64,000 nt of DNA. Source: an uncultured Bacteroidia bacterium (GTDB lineage Bacteria; Bacteroidota; Bacteroidia; Bacteroidales; F082). How positions within the stretch are numbered: position 1 is the first letter of the stretch; every line of letters begins with the position of its first letter. A program made the position numbers and the translations under genes. A model generated the notes under the pieces. That model saw only the letters and a list, made by a program, of their open reading frames with translations. It searched no databases and was not told the DNA's origin. The DNA is taken from positions 1 through 64,000 of the forward strand of contig CACXUM010000005.1 of NCBI GenBank assembly GCA_902770835.1. Direction: 5' to 3'. Positions 1-9,965 of the stretch are shown here, piece by piece.

Positions 1-1
1 C

Positions 2-1099
2 GCCACCGAGAACCCGCTGTTCCAGCAGTTCATGGCTCTGGTCGACAAGTACCGCAAGATGGGTGTCCGCACCAACGCCGACAACCCGGAAGATGCCCAA
101 AACGCCGTCAACTTCGGCGCCGAAGGTATCGGCCTGTTCCGTATTGAGCACATGTTCTACGGCAAGAACAGCGAAGAGCCGCTGGCCAAGCTGCGCAATA
201 TGATCTTGGCCAACACCACCGAAGAGCGTGTGGCTGCTTTGGCTGAACTCGAGCCTTACATCAAGAACGCTGCCAAGGGTACGCTGAAGGTCTTGAACGG
301 CAAGCCGTTGACCTTCCGCTTGATGGACCCGCCCTTGCATGAGTTCGTGCCTCATACTGAAGAGAAACAACGCGCCCTTGCCAAGGAGCGTGGCATCACT
401 TTCGAGGAAATCAAGAAGCGCATCGACGCCCTCAACGAAGTGAACCCGATGATGGGTCTGCGTGGTGTGCGTTTGGGTATCGTCTATCCCGAGATCACCG
501 AGACCCAGTTCCGCGCCCTGTTCCAGGCCACCGCTGAACTGATGACCGAAGGCTTCGACCCGCATCTGGAAATCATGGTCCCGCTGACCATCAATGTCAA
601 GGAGCTTGAGCACCAGAAGGCCATTGCCAACCGTGTGAAGGCTGAAGTGGAAGCCAAGTTCGGTGTCAAGATCAACTACATGTACGGCACCATGATTGAG
701 ATTCCTCGCGCTACTTTAGTTGCCGATCAGATTGCCAGCGTAGCTGAGTTCTTCAGCTTCGGCACCAACGACCTCACCCAAATGACCTTCGGCTTCAGCC
801 GCGACGACGTCAACGCCATCGTGAAGGACTACATCGAAGAGAAGATCATCCCTGCCGACCCGTTCAACACCCTCGACCAAGAAGGCGTTGGCCAACTCGT
901 CAAGTTGGGTGTTCAGCGTGGCCGTAGCCAGCGCGCCAACCTGAAGTGCGGCGTCTGCGGTGAGCACGGCGGCGACCCCGCATCAGTCCACTTCTTCTAC
1001 AAGACCGGCTTGAACTACGTGAGTTGCTCGCCGTTCCGCGTGCCCGTGGCACGTTTGGCCGCTGCTCAGGCCGCTATTGAGGAAGAAAGAGCAAAGTGA
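2..1099 (+). CDS. ppdK: Pyruvate phosphate dikinase, C-terminal part (5' end outside window)
   Basis: The last 365 codons of pyruvate phosphate dikinase, the cytoplasmic enzyme that reversibly converts pyruvate, ATP and phosphate to phosphoenolpyruvate, AMP and pyrophosphate. The reading frame is open from base 2, so the gene starts before the window. Visible signatures of the PEP-utilising TIM-barrel domain are RLMDPPLHEF, the stretch FSFGTNDLTQMTFG and the catalytic-cysteine motif CGVCGEHGGDP near the C terminus, followed by the usual SCSPFRVPVARLAAAQA ending. The phosphohistidine and ATP-grasp domains are not in view. A hairpin terminator follows 38 bases after the stop. With the membrane pyrophosphatase further on (50474-52693) it fits a PPi-using anaerobe. 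Identity is near certain. Confidence 0.97.
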   Translation, partial: ATENPLFQQFMALVDKYRKMGVRTNADNPEDAQNAVNFGAEGIGLFRIEHMFYGKNSEEPLAKLRNMILANTTEERVAALAELEPYIKNAAKGTLKVLNGKPLTFRLMDPPLHEFVPHTEEKQRALAKERGITFEEIKKRIDALNEVNPMMGLRGVRLGIVYPEITETQFRALFQATAELMTEGFDPHLEIMVPLTINVKELEHQKAIANRVKAEVEAKFGVKINYMYGTMIEIPRATLVADQIASVAEFFSFGTNDLTQMTFGFSRDDVNAIVKDYIEEKIIPADPFNTLDQEGVGQLVKLGVQRGRSQRANLKCGVCGEHGGDPASVHFFYKTGLNYVSCSPFRVPVARLAAAQAAIEEERAK

Positions 1100-1137
1100 A
1101 ATTCATTTGATAGTTGATATTTAGATTTTTTCAGATT

Positions 1138-1167
1138 GGAGCCATCGGAAACGGAGGCTCCTTTTTT
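1138..1167 (+). terminator. Intrinsic terminator after ppdK
   Basis: GGAGCC (1138-1143) pairs with GGCTCC (1156-1161), followed by six T residues. It lies between the ppdK stop and the convergent helicase gene. Confidence 0.8.
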
Positions 1168-1184
1168 GCATGGTAATGGCAATT

Positions 1185-4100
1185 TCAAACCACCTCAATC
1201 CCCTCCTCAGAAAGATACACCAAATACCCCCGAATTTCCTTATCAGTCATGCTCCTAATGGCTGAAACATAGTCATTTAACTGCTCTTTGTGCTTCGGGT
1301 CTTTCTTGCCCGTCTTGTAGTCAAGGAGATAGATGGTATCAGGGAGTTCAGCGTAGCGGTCGAGGCGGCGGATTTCGCCTTGGTGAAGGATTTCGCACTC
1401 AGTTTTCACCTTAGCAGAAGGCGAAAAGGCTGGTGCAATCTGCTCGTTGTGAGCCATTTGGTTAAACTTGTCGCGAATCCAATCGGCAATTTTTCCGTCA
1501 ATGGTGCCATTCGCGACGACCAGCGACAATGTCTTTTCCACATCATCCACATTATGTAAGTTCGCCAAAATCTGATGGACTTTTTCGCCAAACTCACGCG
1601 GAAGCAGTTTATCGCTCTTCAACTGCCAAACCACGGTCGGGTCAGGGTCGACGGTGATTTTCTGGAACCAATCGGCTGAAACAGAATCCAGCAGCGTTTC
1701 CGCAACATCATTCACTGTTTTCTCCTTTGGATTCCTGAAACCATCATCTCCAAAACGATAGATTAAAGTCTCATCATCAGGCACTTGATGGTCTTCCATG
1801 TCTTTTAGGAAATCGCGGATGATATTGGGCTTTTCGGACTTGCTTTGCTTTGCGATGATGTAAAGGCGTTGCACGGCACGGGTGAAAGCCACATAGAGCA
1901 GGTTGAGATTGTCCAAACGGTTGCTTTCCTTCTCTTTTTCAACCTTTTGCAATGCCAACTTGCCCATGTTTTCGGCATTTTTGTCCAATTTGAACAGCAC
2001 TTTCTCCAAATTTGGAATCGGGACGAAACCCAATTCTTCAGGTCGCAGCCATTCCTCCGACGCTTTGCTTGGATTCAGTTTTTCGTCCAAGTCGATGATG
2101 GCCTCGGGATAGATGACCACGGGAAACTCCAAGCCTTTCGATTTGTGTATCGTCATGATATTCACCGCATTGCCGCTCACCGACTTCACGGCAAGCACAT
2201 CCTGTTTCTTGTCCCAAAACGACAAGAACTCGGCAATGCCCTCCTTCGTTCCCGTCTGCCACTTGAAAACCTCCTCCAAGAAGTAGTTCAAAAATGCATC
2301 GCGGATGGTGTCGAAATGGAAGATTCTCAACAAGTTGGCGCAAAGGTCGTAGAGGCAGGTAGCTTGGGAAAGAGCGGTTTGAAGCAAACCGGCTTCACCT
2401 ATGCCCAACACGGTTTCCATCGCTTTCTCGCCTTTTGCAATGGCTTTCACATCGTCAAAACAGCCACTGACATCACATTCAAAATCAGGATTTTGTGTCA
2501 GTTTCCAGTAATGCAACACATTGGCGACATTCGGTTCATTGTCGCCATAAATCAAATACCGCAATGTACACACCATCAACTGGACCTTATCGGACGATTT
2601 CAGCAAAATCGAGACCTGCGAAATGACTGGTATTCCACTATCATTCAAGAAATTAGCCATTTCAGAGCCATAGTCCGACTTGCGTGTGAGCAAGGTGATG
2701 TCTGAGTATTGATAGCCTTGGTTTTCGGTCAGGTCTCGGACAATGGCCTCTACCCTATCAAAGCAATAATTTGGTTGGCTTTCAACATCATAGAGTTCCA
2801 CTTGCACCAAACCACCTTCGGTTTTGGCTTTTTTTTGGAAAATGCTCACGCCTTCATTGATACCGGGCTTCTCTGCCACATACACTTTTTGCGATTCAGG
2901 CGCAAGTTGTTGATAAACAGCATCAAAGAAAGCATTGTTGAAATCGACCACATTCGCAAACGAGCGGTAATTGGTGTCCAAATTCTTGAAGGCGAAATTG
3001 TCCTTCAAATTCTGCTCATATTGCACAAAAGCCGCCTCGCGTTCATCCTTGGGCAAAGCATAAATCTCAGGCAAATTGACGATTTGCTCCACCTCGCCAC
3101 TGCGAAAACGATAGATGGACTGCTTGCCATCGCCAACCACCATGCTCATTTGTCCGGCAGCCAATCCGTTGTCAATCAGCGGCAAAAGGTTCTGCCATTG
3201 CAAAATGGAGGTGTCTTGAAACTCGTCCACAAACACATGGCGGAAATGCTCGCCAATGCGCTCATACACAAAGGGAACCGAAAAATCGCCCATCATGGTA
3301 TTGAGCAATTTGTTGAACTCCGAAATGTGAACCACCTCTTCCTCGTTGGCCAATTGCTCAAACTCAACCCGAATCTGCGCACGAAGGGCATAAAGATAAA
3401 GCAAGTCGCGCTGCGACCTGTAAAACAAGAACTTACCCAACTCCACTTCATAAAACGCTTTCAGTTCATCAAGCACGGGCAGCAAAGCCGCGTTGACGGC
3501 CTCGGCTTGTGTCTTACCCAACTGTTTTTCAGCATCTTTCGAGAGGCAATTCCGCTTTTCAAGCACTGCATTGAAGCGGCTGCTTGGCTGCTCGTACACC
3601 TTTTTCGAGAGTTTCCTGACGAAACCTACAAAACCGTTTTTCCCGTAAGAATAATGCTCGTCACGAAGGCCAAAATCACGTTCAAGCGTTGTGAACTTGT
3701 CCAAAAGATCCTTCAGGTGTTGCTCAAAATGGCGGACTTTACCATTCAGGAAATCAAGCGTTTGCTTGTATTGTGCTGCGTTCTTTATGTTGTTGTTTTC
3801 ATCTTTCTGGTAAGCCTTCTCTGTCATCAGTTTCGTGATGAAATCGGTGAGCTGGCTTTCGATGGCCGTCGAGCGTTGGTTGTCAAATTGGTTGTTGCTG
3901 AAATCGACCAACAATCGGGTCAGGAAATCGTCTTTGTCGCTGATTCTCAGGCCTAAGTTCTCGGTAATCGTTTCCGCCACCTCGTCCGTATCGATGCTGA
4001 CGGTGTATTGGCTCGGCAAACCCAAATCATGGGCGAAACTCCGCGACAGTTTCTGCACAAAGGCATCAATCGTGCTGACACAGAAACTGCTGTAATCGTG

Positions 4101-4415
4101 CATGATACGGGTCAACAGGCTTTGCGCGTTTTGTTTCAGATTCGCATCGGAAATGCCCAATTCCTCTACCAATTTCGATTCCATTGATTTCGGGTCAAGT
4201 GCCTTGCTGTCAATAATTTCGCAAAGCGCGTTCACGATTTTGGCCTTCATTTCGTTGGCGGCTGCATTGGTGAACGTGATAGCAAGGATGTTCCTGAAAT
4301 TGGCTACCGAACCTCCGTCCTTGAGGCAAAGTTTCAAATATTCCTTGATAAGCGTGAAGGTTTTTCCCGCTCCAGCGGAGGCCTGAAAAACCTTGAAATT
4401 GGCGGCTTTTTCCAT
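1185..4415 (-). CDS. UvrD/RecB-type helicase-nuclease (AddA/RecB-like)
   Basis: A 1076-residue superfamily 1 helicase with a C-terminal RecB-family nuclease, expected to resect double-strand breaks. In order: Walker A FQASAGAGKT (about residues 9-18), Walker B VFVDEFQDTS (about 395), motif III GDGKQSIYRFRSGE (about 428), motif V TIHKSKGLEFP (about 755), motif VI LLYVAFTRA (about 842), and the nuclease core LDRY...LLDYKTGKKD (about 1020-1040) with a following QL. Order and length fit the AddA/RecB architecture common in Bacteroidota, where it is usually annotated only as a UvrD-helicase-domain protein. The ATG at 4415 lies 5 bases after the stop of the TamB-like gene, so the two are probably one transcript. 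No AddB-like partner is in the window. The exact ortholog name is uncertain. Confidence 0.92.
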   Translation of the reverse strand: MEKAANFKVFQASAGAGKTFTLIKEYLKLCLKDGGSVANFRNILAITFTNAAANEMKAKIVNALCEIIDSKALDPKSMESKLVEELGISDANLKQNAQSLLTRIMHDYSSFCVSTIDAFVQKLSRSFAHDLGLPSQYTVSIDTDEVAETITENLGLRISDKDDFLTRLLVDFSNNQFDNQRSTAIESQLTDFITKLMTEKAYQKDENNNIKNAAQYKQTLDFLNGKVRHFEQHLKDLLDKFTTLERDFGLRDEHYSYGKNGFVGFVRKLSKKVYEQPSSRFNAVLEKRNCLSKDAEKQLGKTQAEAVNAALLPVLDELKAFYEVELGKFLFYRSQRDLLYLYALRAQIRVEFEQLANEEEVVHISEFNKLLNTMMGDFSVPFVYERIGEHFRHVFVDEFQDTSILQWQNLLPLIDNGLAAGQMSMVVGDGKQSIYRFRSGEVEQIVNLPEIYALPKDEREAAFVQYEQNLKDNFAFKNLDTNYRSFANVVDFNNAFFDAVYQQLAPESQKVYVAEKPGINEGVSIFQKKAKTEGGLVQVELYDVESQPNYCFDRVEAIVRDLTENQGYQYSDITLLTRKSDYGSEMANFLNDSGIPVISQVSILLKSSDKVQLMVCTLRYLIYGDNEPNVANVLHYWKLTQNPDFECDVSGCFDDVKAIAKGEKAMETVLGIGEAGLLQTALSQATCLYDLCANLLRIFHFDTIRDAFLNYFLEEVFKWQTGTKEGIAEFLSFWDKKQDVLAVKSVSGNAVNIMTIHKSKGLEFPVVIYPEAIIDLDEKLNPSKASEEWLRPEELGFVPIPNLEKVLFKLDKNAENMGKLALQKVEKEKESNRLDNLNLLYVAFTRAVQRLYIIAKQSKSEKPNIIRDFLKDMEDHQVPDDETLIYRFGDDGFRNPKEKTVNDVAETLLDSVSADWFQKITVDPDPTVVWQLKSDKLLPREFGEKVHQILANLHNVDDVEKTLSLVVANGTIDGKIADWIRDKFNQMAHNEQIAPAFSPSAKVKTECEILHQGEIRRLDRYAELPDTIYLLDYKTGKKDPKHKEQLNDYVSAIRSMTDKEIRGYLVYLSEEGIEVV

Positions 4416-4420
4416 GATAA

Positions 4421-7400
4421 TCAGTTGTTTCCTTTCCTTCGGGGGTTGATAAGCGGTTGGTTAGGCGCAACGGGCTTACGCCTCTTGAACAAGTCGCGAA
4501 GGGTATTGAACGAGCGGCTATACGACAAACCAAGTCCCTGCGTGTAGGGCGCCCTCTTGTCGAAGGCAATGCTGTTGAAGTTCGAGTTGTAGTTGGAATG
4601 GTTGTAGAAATGGGCTTGAAGTCGCCCATCGCGGGTTAACTTGTAGTACAAGTCAAACTCGCCGACAATGCTTGAAGCATTGCTCGCATTGGGATTGTTG
4701 GCGGTCATCATGCCAAGGTTGGTCTCGATGGTCAGGCGGTTCTCGAAAAGCTCGGTATGCAAAGCCAACTGATACTCGTCGTAGGTATTGTAATTGCCCG
4801 ACTGGTAACGAAGCCCCAAATTGAGGTTATTGGTAATTTCAAACCGCGTGCTCGCGCCAATCATATTGGAAAGACTCCATGAATCTGCGGCTCCACCAGC
4901 AACGTTAGCGAAGGAACCCAACACCAGCAGCGACAACGCTTGCGAAGTCATCACCGCTTGGTTGGTTGTGTCGACAACCGAAAACACCGTTTGCGTGATG
5001 TCCTCGGAGGTATTAGGCAGATTCATTCCGAAAGTGATGGTCGGGTTGAGCAATGCACCTTTAAGGTGAATCAAACATTCCACATTGACATTGGAATTGG
5101 CTGTAGAGTCGATTGGCACGCCCAAGCCAGAAAGCGGTGCTTTAACGGAATAGGCACCCGTAGCGTCGATAATACCTTTGGTGGGGTCGCCCGACCACGA
5201 AAGCGTGCCACCCGATTTCAGGTTGAACATCCTCGTAACCACGTCCATAAGGGTCAGTTGGAAGCGTCCCGACTTGATAGTGTAGCCGCCAAACATCGTA
5301 AAGTCTTCCGAAGTGGCAGTGTTCATCTTCACATTGCCGTTGCCAGAAGCCTCAATGGTGCCAAGTTTGCCCGGAAGAATGATTTTCAGATTGGCATCAT
5401 CGGTGGCTTTCACGTTGAGTTTCATACTGAAATTGCTCTTCGGCTTTTCCTCTTTTTTGAGCATTTCTTCCTCGTCTTCATCCACTGCCGCATTGTTGAC
5501 GAAAACAATGAAGTCATTGTCTTTCACCGTACTAGAACGATTGAGCGGAATGGTGACATGGGTGCCTCGACGTGTTAGGGCGTCAATGCTCAATTTGATG
5601 TTGTTGAACGGTCCGGTCACGCTAATCAGGCCATCGGCTACTGCCGTGCCATAGAAGGTGTTGTTGTCCTTGCTCGAAGTGGCCAAAGCCAAGAAGTCTC
5701 GTGGATGGAGTTTCAAGTCCAAGTTGAAGTCTTTCAAATTGTTATGGTTGATTTTTCCCTCCACAATAGCAGTATTGCCTAAAGTATCGGTAAGCACCAT
5801 ATTCTCAAAAGCGATGGTCTTGTTGTCAACCTTGATGGTAGGACTGAAAGTGTAGAAAGTGTTCAGGTAGCCAATTTTGCAACCACCGTCCTTCATGGAT
5901 ATATAACCTTGAATATCAGGTTGTTTAATCGAACCTGTAATGTCAATTTGACCATTTCCGTAACCTTGCATCCGCGTCACGACACCTGTCAGCAAAGGGC
6001 TGAGGATATTGAGTTGCAAGGAGTCCAATTCCACGGTAAAATCAAGGTTGTCGGTCTTTCGCGCCGTGTAATAGGAGCCGTAAACATTCAGGGTCTTTTT
6101 CCGCTGGTCGTATATGTTCGCTTTCAGGTCGATGGACTTGTTATCGTTGTTCCATAAACTCGAAACCAAGGCATTGCCTACGTTGTCGCCATTCACCGCA
6201 ATCCGCTGAATGTCAAGGTTGGCCAACACCATCGGATCTGCTTTCAGGCTGCTCACCAAAGCGTCGCCCGAAATGAAACCGTCAATGTTGAAGCCTTTGA
6301 AGAGGAAATCGAGATTGGAAATATCGAACTTTTGGAGTTGCAACGAAATGGTATCGCTTTCATTCATGGGCACATAGCCATCAACCCTAATGGATTGCGA
6401 ATGATGGGCAAACATCAAATTGGAGATGGCCACACGGCCATTGGTAATGTCGACAAAGTTGTTGGGTGATACCTTCCAAAGCGAGTCGTTGATGAGCATT
6501 TCCGCTGAGGTGATGGAGAAAATCCCACCATGCTCGTGGGGATGGAAATAAGTGTCAATCTGCGATTTGTTGTGGTCTTCTTCGTCCTGATCATCCCAAC
6601 TGATACTTGTGGCGATGGTGTCGTTGGTCATTCTCGATCGTATCGAAAGGTTCTCTATTCCAAGCACAATCGTGTCTTTTTCGGAGATGTTGCTCCAAGC
6701 GATTTCGCCCACCGAAAGAGAGCCGAACAGTGTTTTTCGCGTGTTGAAATTTTTCAATTCAAAGTCGTTGATAGTCAGGTCGCCAAACATAATGCTCTTC
6801 GAGCGTGCCGTAAGGTTGAGCATTCGCGACTGCGAGGTGAATGTGGCGTTCACTGAGGTGTTTTTCGCCACCTTCAGCGAAGGCATCATCAGTCGGCTGA
6901 TGGTCTTGGTGTCTTTCAGGTTGAGTTGGACGATGAAATCCTGCTCCACATCGTTTTTCTCCCTGATTTTCTGGAACTTTTCCATGTCACCTTTCCAAAT
7001 GGGGAAGTTGACGAAAGAGTTGCCGAATTCGTTGAGCACAGGCATCAAGTGCGCGAAATTCACCTTGCCGGCCATCTCAAAATCGAGGAAGTCGCAGTTC
7101 ACTTTGATGCGGCGTTGCATCAGGTTGTCGTCGATGATGGATGCGTTGAAGTCCTTCATGAAATACTGACCACGGCTATCGGTGTAAAGTGTGCTGTCGA
7201 GATGTAGCACGCCTTCAAGGTTGTCGATGTCGAAGCCGGTCATGTTCACGTAGATTTTCGTGCTGATTTGCGAGATGGAGTCTTCGTTGAAAATCTTCAG
7301 CGCGTGCAGGTCGGCATTGCGGATGATGGCCTCAAAGTCGGACTTGGGGTGTTTCGGGTCGACGAAATCAATCATGCCGTTGAAATCGAGGTAAAGGCTA

Positions 7401-8872
7401 TTGTCGTTCACTGTCAAGTTGCCGTTGAAACGGTTCTCCTGCATCGCCCCGTCCATCTTGATAATGTCGATGCGATTGCCCAGCAATTCTGCATGATAAG
7501 CATTGCCGTCCACTCGAAACTCAGGCTTGCCGTTTTTGGGGAATTTGGCCGTGAAATTGGCATTCAGGTCGAGATCGCCAACAAATTTCGAGGCATTAGC
7601 CACAGTTCCTGCCTTCACTCGCTCGGCATTGATGAAGCCCGAAAACACATTGTCGCCCTTCGCGCTATTGGCACGGGCAATGGAGGCATCGATGTCGCCA
7701 ATGCCTGAAGTGAGGGTAATGTCGGAAACGAAATTGCTGTAAGAACCCTTAAAATTCAAAGAGATACGTCCCTTATCCATCGGGCGCAACGACTCAGGCA
7801 TCGGAATGGTTTTCGTGCTGGAAGGAATATAGAAATTCGCCAAATCGTCATAAGAGAACTGCATATTCCTGATATTCAGCGTGTGATAGCCGTTCTCAAA
7901 ATCCAGCGGGTGCATACTGATGTTGCCTTGAATCATGGTGGACCTGCCGAATCTCACCTGAAAGTTATCGACGCGGAAATGCTCAATAGGCCCCGTAAAA
8001 CGCCCCTCAAATTGCAGACGGTCAGGCATTTTGTACATCACTTCCGTAAATACGCCAATGTCGGAAAGCAGAACATCGGTCGGATGGATGGTCGCATCAA
8101 AGACAACGGAATCGACAAAACTGTCGAAGTCATCGAAACCGTTGAATAACATGTTGAGGTCCAGGTCGAAAAGGCTATTGTTGGTTTCCATCTGCAATCC
8201 ATTGAGGAAAATGCCTTTCTGACAGATGACTGCATTGGCCTTCAAGTGCTTCAGTTCCAGTCCGCTAAGTTCTTTCGCACTAAGCAAACCGATGTTGGCG
8301 TTAATGGAGTCGCCAAACATGCTGAAATCCCTGACTTCCAGATTGATGTCGTCAAGGTCGAGGTGGGCATAGTCCATAAGGTTTCGCTCGGTTTTATCGG
8401 GTCTGTCCTTGTTTTGGTTCCAAAACACGAAATCGATGTTTTTCAGCGAAATCCTGTCAATGACGATGGCCATAGGTTTCGATTCCTTTTCCTTCACCGT
8501 GTCGGAGGCAAAGGCATCCACCAAAAAGGCGAAATTGAGTTGGTTCTCGCCCTCATATTGTATCAAATTGGCCTCCGTGTTGCGCAATTCCACGCTTCCA
8601 AGGTGGATTTTGCCTTCAAGCAGGTCGCCGATGTCGATTTTGGTACGCAAAGCACCGATTACTGCCAAATTATTGTTTTTCAAGTCCTTGACAGTAACAT
8701 CATCAATGAAAATGCGCAAATCGGGCGTAACAGCCAAGCGTCCCACTTTGATGTCGGCTCCTGTTTTTTCCGAAAGGAAACCACCGGCAAAACGCACCGC
8801 AAACTTCTGAATGATAGGGTCTTGTATGGCAACGAAAACGCTCACGATGATGGCAATCAGCACCGTAAACAA
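4421..8872 (-). CDS. TamB-like translocation/assembly module protein (DUF490)
   Basis: A 1483-residue envelope protein with one N-terminal membrane anchor (FTVLIAIIVSVFVAI) followed by a very long beta-rich region and a C-terminal TamB/DUF490 domain (roughly residues 1150-1480). TamB/AsmA-like proteins are tethered in the inner membrane, span the periplasm and act in outer-membrane assembly or lipid transport. The last part contains the family-typical stretches on anisotropic repeats and a final barrel-like segment. The start is not settled: no in-frame ATG or GTG exists upstream, and 8872 is a TTG. The anchor can be extended upstream through KKKIIHSILIL to ATT codons at 8903-8908, behind a GGAGG, which would be an unusual start. 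It is co-directional with the helicase (5-base gap) and divergent from tsaD. Confidence 0.88.
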   Translation of the reverse strand: MFTVLIAIIVSVFVAIQDPIIQKFAVRFAGGFLSEKTGADIKVGRLAVTPDLRIFIDDVTVKDLKNNNLAVIGALRTKIDIGDLLEGKIHLGSVELRNTEANLIQYEGENQLNFAFLVDAFASDTVKEKESKPMAIVIDRISLKNIDFVFWNQNKDRPDKTERNLMDYAHLDLDDINLEVRDFSMFGDSINANIGLLSAKELSGLELKHLKANAVICQKGIFLNGLQMETNNSLFDLDLNMLFNGFDDFDSFVDSVVFDATIHPTDVLLSDIGVFTEVMYKMPDRLQFEGRFTGPIEHFRVDNFQVRFGRSTMIQGNISMHPLDFENGYHTLNIRNMQFSYDDLANFYIPSSTKTIPMPESLRPMDKGRISLNFKGSYSNFVSDITLTSGIGDIDASIARANSAKGDNVFSGFINAERVKAGTVANASKFVGDLDLNANFTAKFPKNGKPEFRVDGNAYHAELLGNRIDIIKMDGAMQENRFNGNLTVNDNSLYLDFNGMIDFVDPKHPKSDFEAIIRNADLHALKIFNEDSISQISTKIYVNMTGFDIDNLEGVLHLDSTLYTDSRGQYFMKDFNASIIDDNLMQRRIKVNCDFLDFEMAGKVNFAHLMPVLNEFGNSFVNFPIWKGDMEKFQKIREKNDVEQDFIVQLNLKDTKTISRLMMPSLKVAKNTSVNATFTSQSRMLNLTARSKSIMFGDLTINDFELKNFNTRKTLFGSLSVGEIAWSNISEKDTIVLGIENLSIRSRMTNDTIATSISWDDQDEEDHNKSQIDTYFHPHEHGGIFSITSAEMLINDSLWKVSPNNFVDITNGRVAISNLMFAHHSQSIRVDGYVPMNESDTISLQLQKFDISNLDFLFKGFNIDGFISGDALVSSLKADPMVLANLDIQRIAVNGDNVGNALVSSLWNNDNKSIDLKANIYDQRKKTLNVYGSYYTARKTDNLDFTVELDSLQLNILSPLLTGVVTRMQGYGNGQIDITGSIKQPDIQGYISMKDGGCKIGYLNTFYTFSPTIKVDNKTIAFENMVLTDTLGNTAIVEGKINHNNLKDFNLDLKLHPRDFLALATSSKDNNTFYGTAVADGLISVTGPFNNIKLSIDALTRRGTHVTIPLNRSSTVKDNDFIVFVNNAAVDEDEEEMLKKEEKPKSNFSMKLNVKATDDANLKIILPGKLGTIEASGNGNVKMNTATSEDFTMFGGYTIKSGRFQLTLMDVVTRMFNLKSGGTLSWSGDPTKGIIDATGAYSVKAPLSGLGVPIDSTANSNVNVECLIHLKGALLNPTITFGMNLPNTSEDITQTVFSVVDTTNQAVMTSQALSLLVLGSFANVAGGAADSWSLSNMIGASTRFEITNNLNLGLRYQSGNYNTYDEYQLALHTELFENRLTIETNLGMMTANNPNASNASSIVGEFDLYYKLTRDGRLQAHFYNHSNYNSNFNSIAFDKRAPYTQGLGLSYSRSFNTLRDLFKRRKPVAPNQPLINPRRKGNN

Positions 8873-8904
8873 AATCAGAATGCTATGGATAATCTTTTTT
8901 TTAA

Positions 8905-8912
8905 TAATTTTG
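8905..8912 (+). promoter_or_regulatory. -7 box of tsaD
   Basis: TAATTTTG matches the Bacteroidota TAnnTTTG consensus, 19 bases before the tsaD ATG. Confidence 0.6.
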
Positions 8913-8931
8913 ACCCTCCAAATTGAGACCC

Positions 8932-9960
8932 ATGAACGAATACATTTTAGGCATCGAATCCTCTTGCGACGACACCTCAGCCGCTGTGCTTCAAGGCACC
9001 CGTGTACTCTCCAATGTCATTGCTGGTCAGAAAGTCCACGAGCAATACGGCGGCGTTGTTCCAGAGCTTGCTTCGCGTGCCCACCAGCAGAACATCATCC
9101 CCGTCATCGACACGGCCTTGAAGACTGCAAAGATAGAAAAAAATCAGTTATCCGCCATCGCTTTTACGCGCGGCCCGGGACTTTTAGGTTCGTTGCTCGT
9201 AGGCACCTCATTTGCAAAGGCTTTCGCGCAAACCTTGAACATCCCCATGGTGGAAATCGACCACATGAACGCGCATATTTTGGTGCATTTTGCCACCGAC
9301 GACACCCATACCGAAGTGCCTGATTTCCCATTTTTGTGCCTCACCGTGTCGGGCGGCCACACCCAAATCGTGGTCGTGAAGGACTATTTCGACATGGAAG
9401 TCATCGGCAAGACCATCGACGACGCGGCGGGCGAGGCCTTCGACAAGACCGCGAAAATCCTCGGCCTGCCTTATCCCGGCGGACCTGTCATTGACAAGTT
9501 GGCCAAAATCGGCAATCCCGATGCCTTCACCTTCGCCAAGCCCCAAATCCCCGACTTGGACTATAGCTTCAGCGGACTGAAAACCAGCATCTTGTACACC
9601 GTCCGCGACAACCTGAAACTCAACCCGAACTTCATCGAGGAAAACAAAGAAGACCTTTGCGCCTCAGTGCAAAAAACCATCATCGACATTTTGATGAACA
9701 AATTGGTGAAGGCCAGCAAGCAAACCGGCATAAAAACGGTGGCCATCGCTGGGGGCGTGAGTGCCAACAGCGGCCTTCACGATGCCATGCTTGCCCTCGG
9801 CAAAAAATACCACTGGAAAGTTTTCATTCCCCGCCTCTCCTATTCCACCGACAACGCCGCAATGGTCGCCGTGGCCGGATATTTCAAATTCTTGAAAGGC
9901 GACTTTGCAAGCCAAGATTTGGTGCCATACGCTCGTCAGAGTTTGAATCCGACAAGGTAG
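8932..9960 (+). CDS. tsaD: tRNA N6-adenosine threonylcarbamoyltransferase
   Basis: A 342-residue TsaD (Kae1/Gcp family), which transfers threonylcarbamoyl from TC-AMP to A37 of ANN-decoding tRNAs together with TsaB and TsaE. It begins GIESSCDDTSAAV, carries the metal-binding HMNAH motif (about residue 110) and SGGHTQIV (about 139), and ends with the ASKHA nucleotide-binding region that includes AIAGGVSANSGL. The ATG at 8932 gives the canonical N terminus; a TTG three codons upstream is possible but unneeded. It stands alone on the plus strand between two minus-strand genes, with only 5 bases to the convergent ATPase stop. TsaB and TsaE are not in the window. Confidence 0.97.
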   Translation: MNEYILGIESSCDDTSAAVLQGTRVLSNVIAGQKVHEQYGGVVPELASRAHQQNIIPVIDTALKTAKIEKNQLSAIAFTRGPGLLGSLLVGTSFAKAFAQTLNIPMVEIDHMNAHILVHFATDDTHTEVPDFPFLCLTVSGGHTQIVVVKDYFDMEVIGKTIDDAAGEAFDKTAKILGLPYPGGPVIDKLAKIGNPDAFTFAKPQIPDLDYSFSGLKTSILYTVRDNLKLNPNFIEENKEDLCASVQKTIIDILMNKLVKASKQTGIKTVAIAGGVSANSGLHDAMLALGKKYHWKVFIPRLSYSTDNAAMVAVAGYFKFLKGDFASQDLVPYARQSLNPTR

Positions 9961-9965
9961 AACCG

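Noticed and set aside
2709..3956. Long plus-strand open frame opposite the helicase gene
   Set aside because: It mirrors a highly coding-like gene on the other strand, has no promoter and no family features; a frame shadow.
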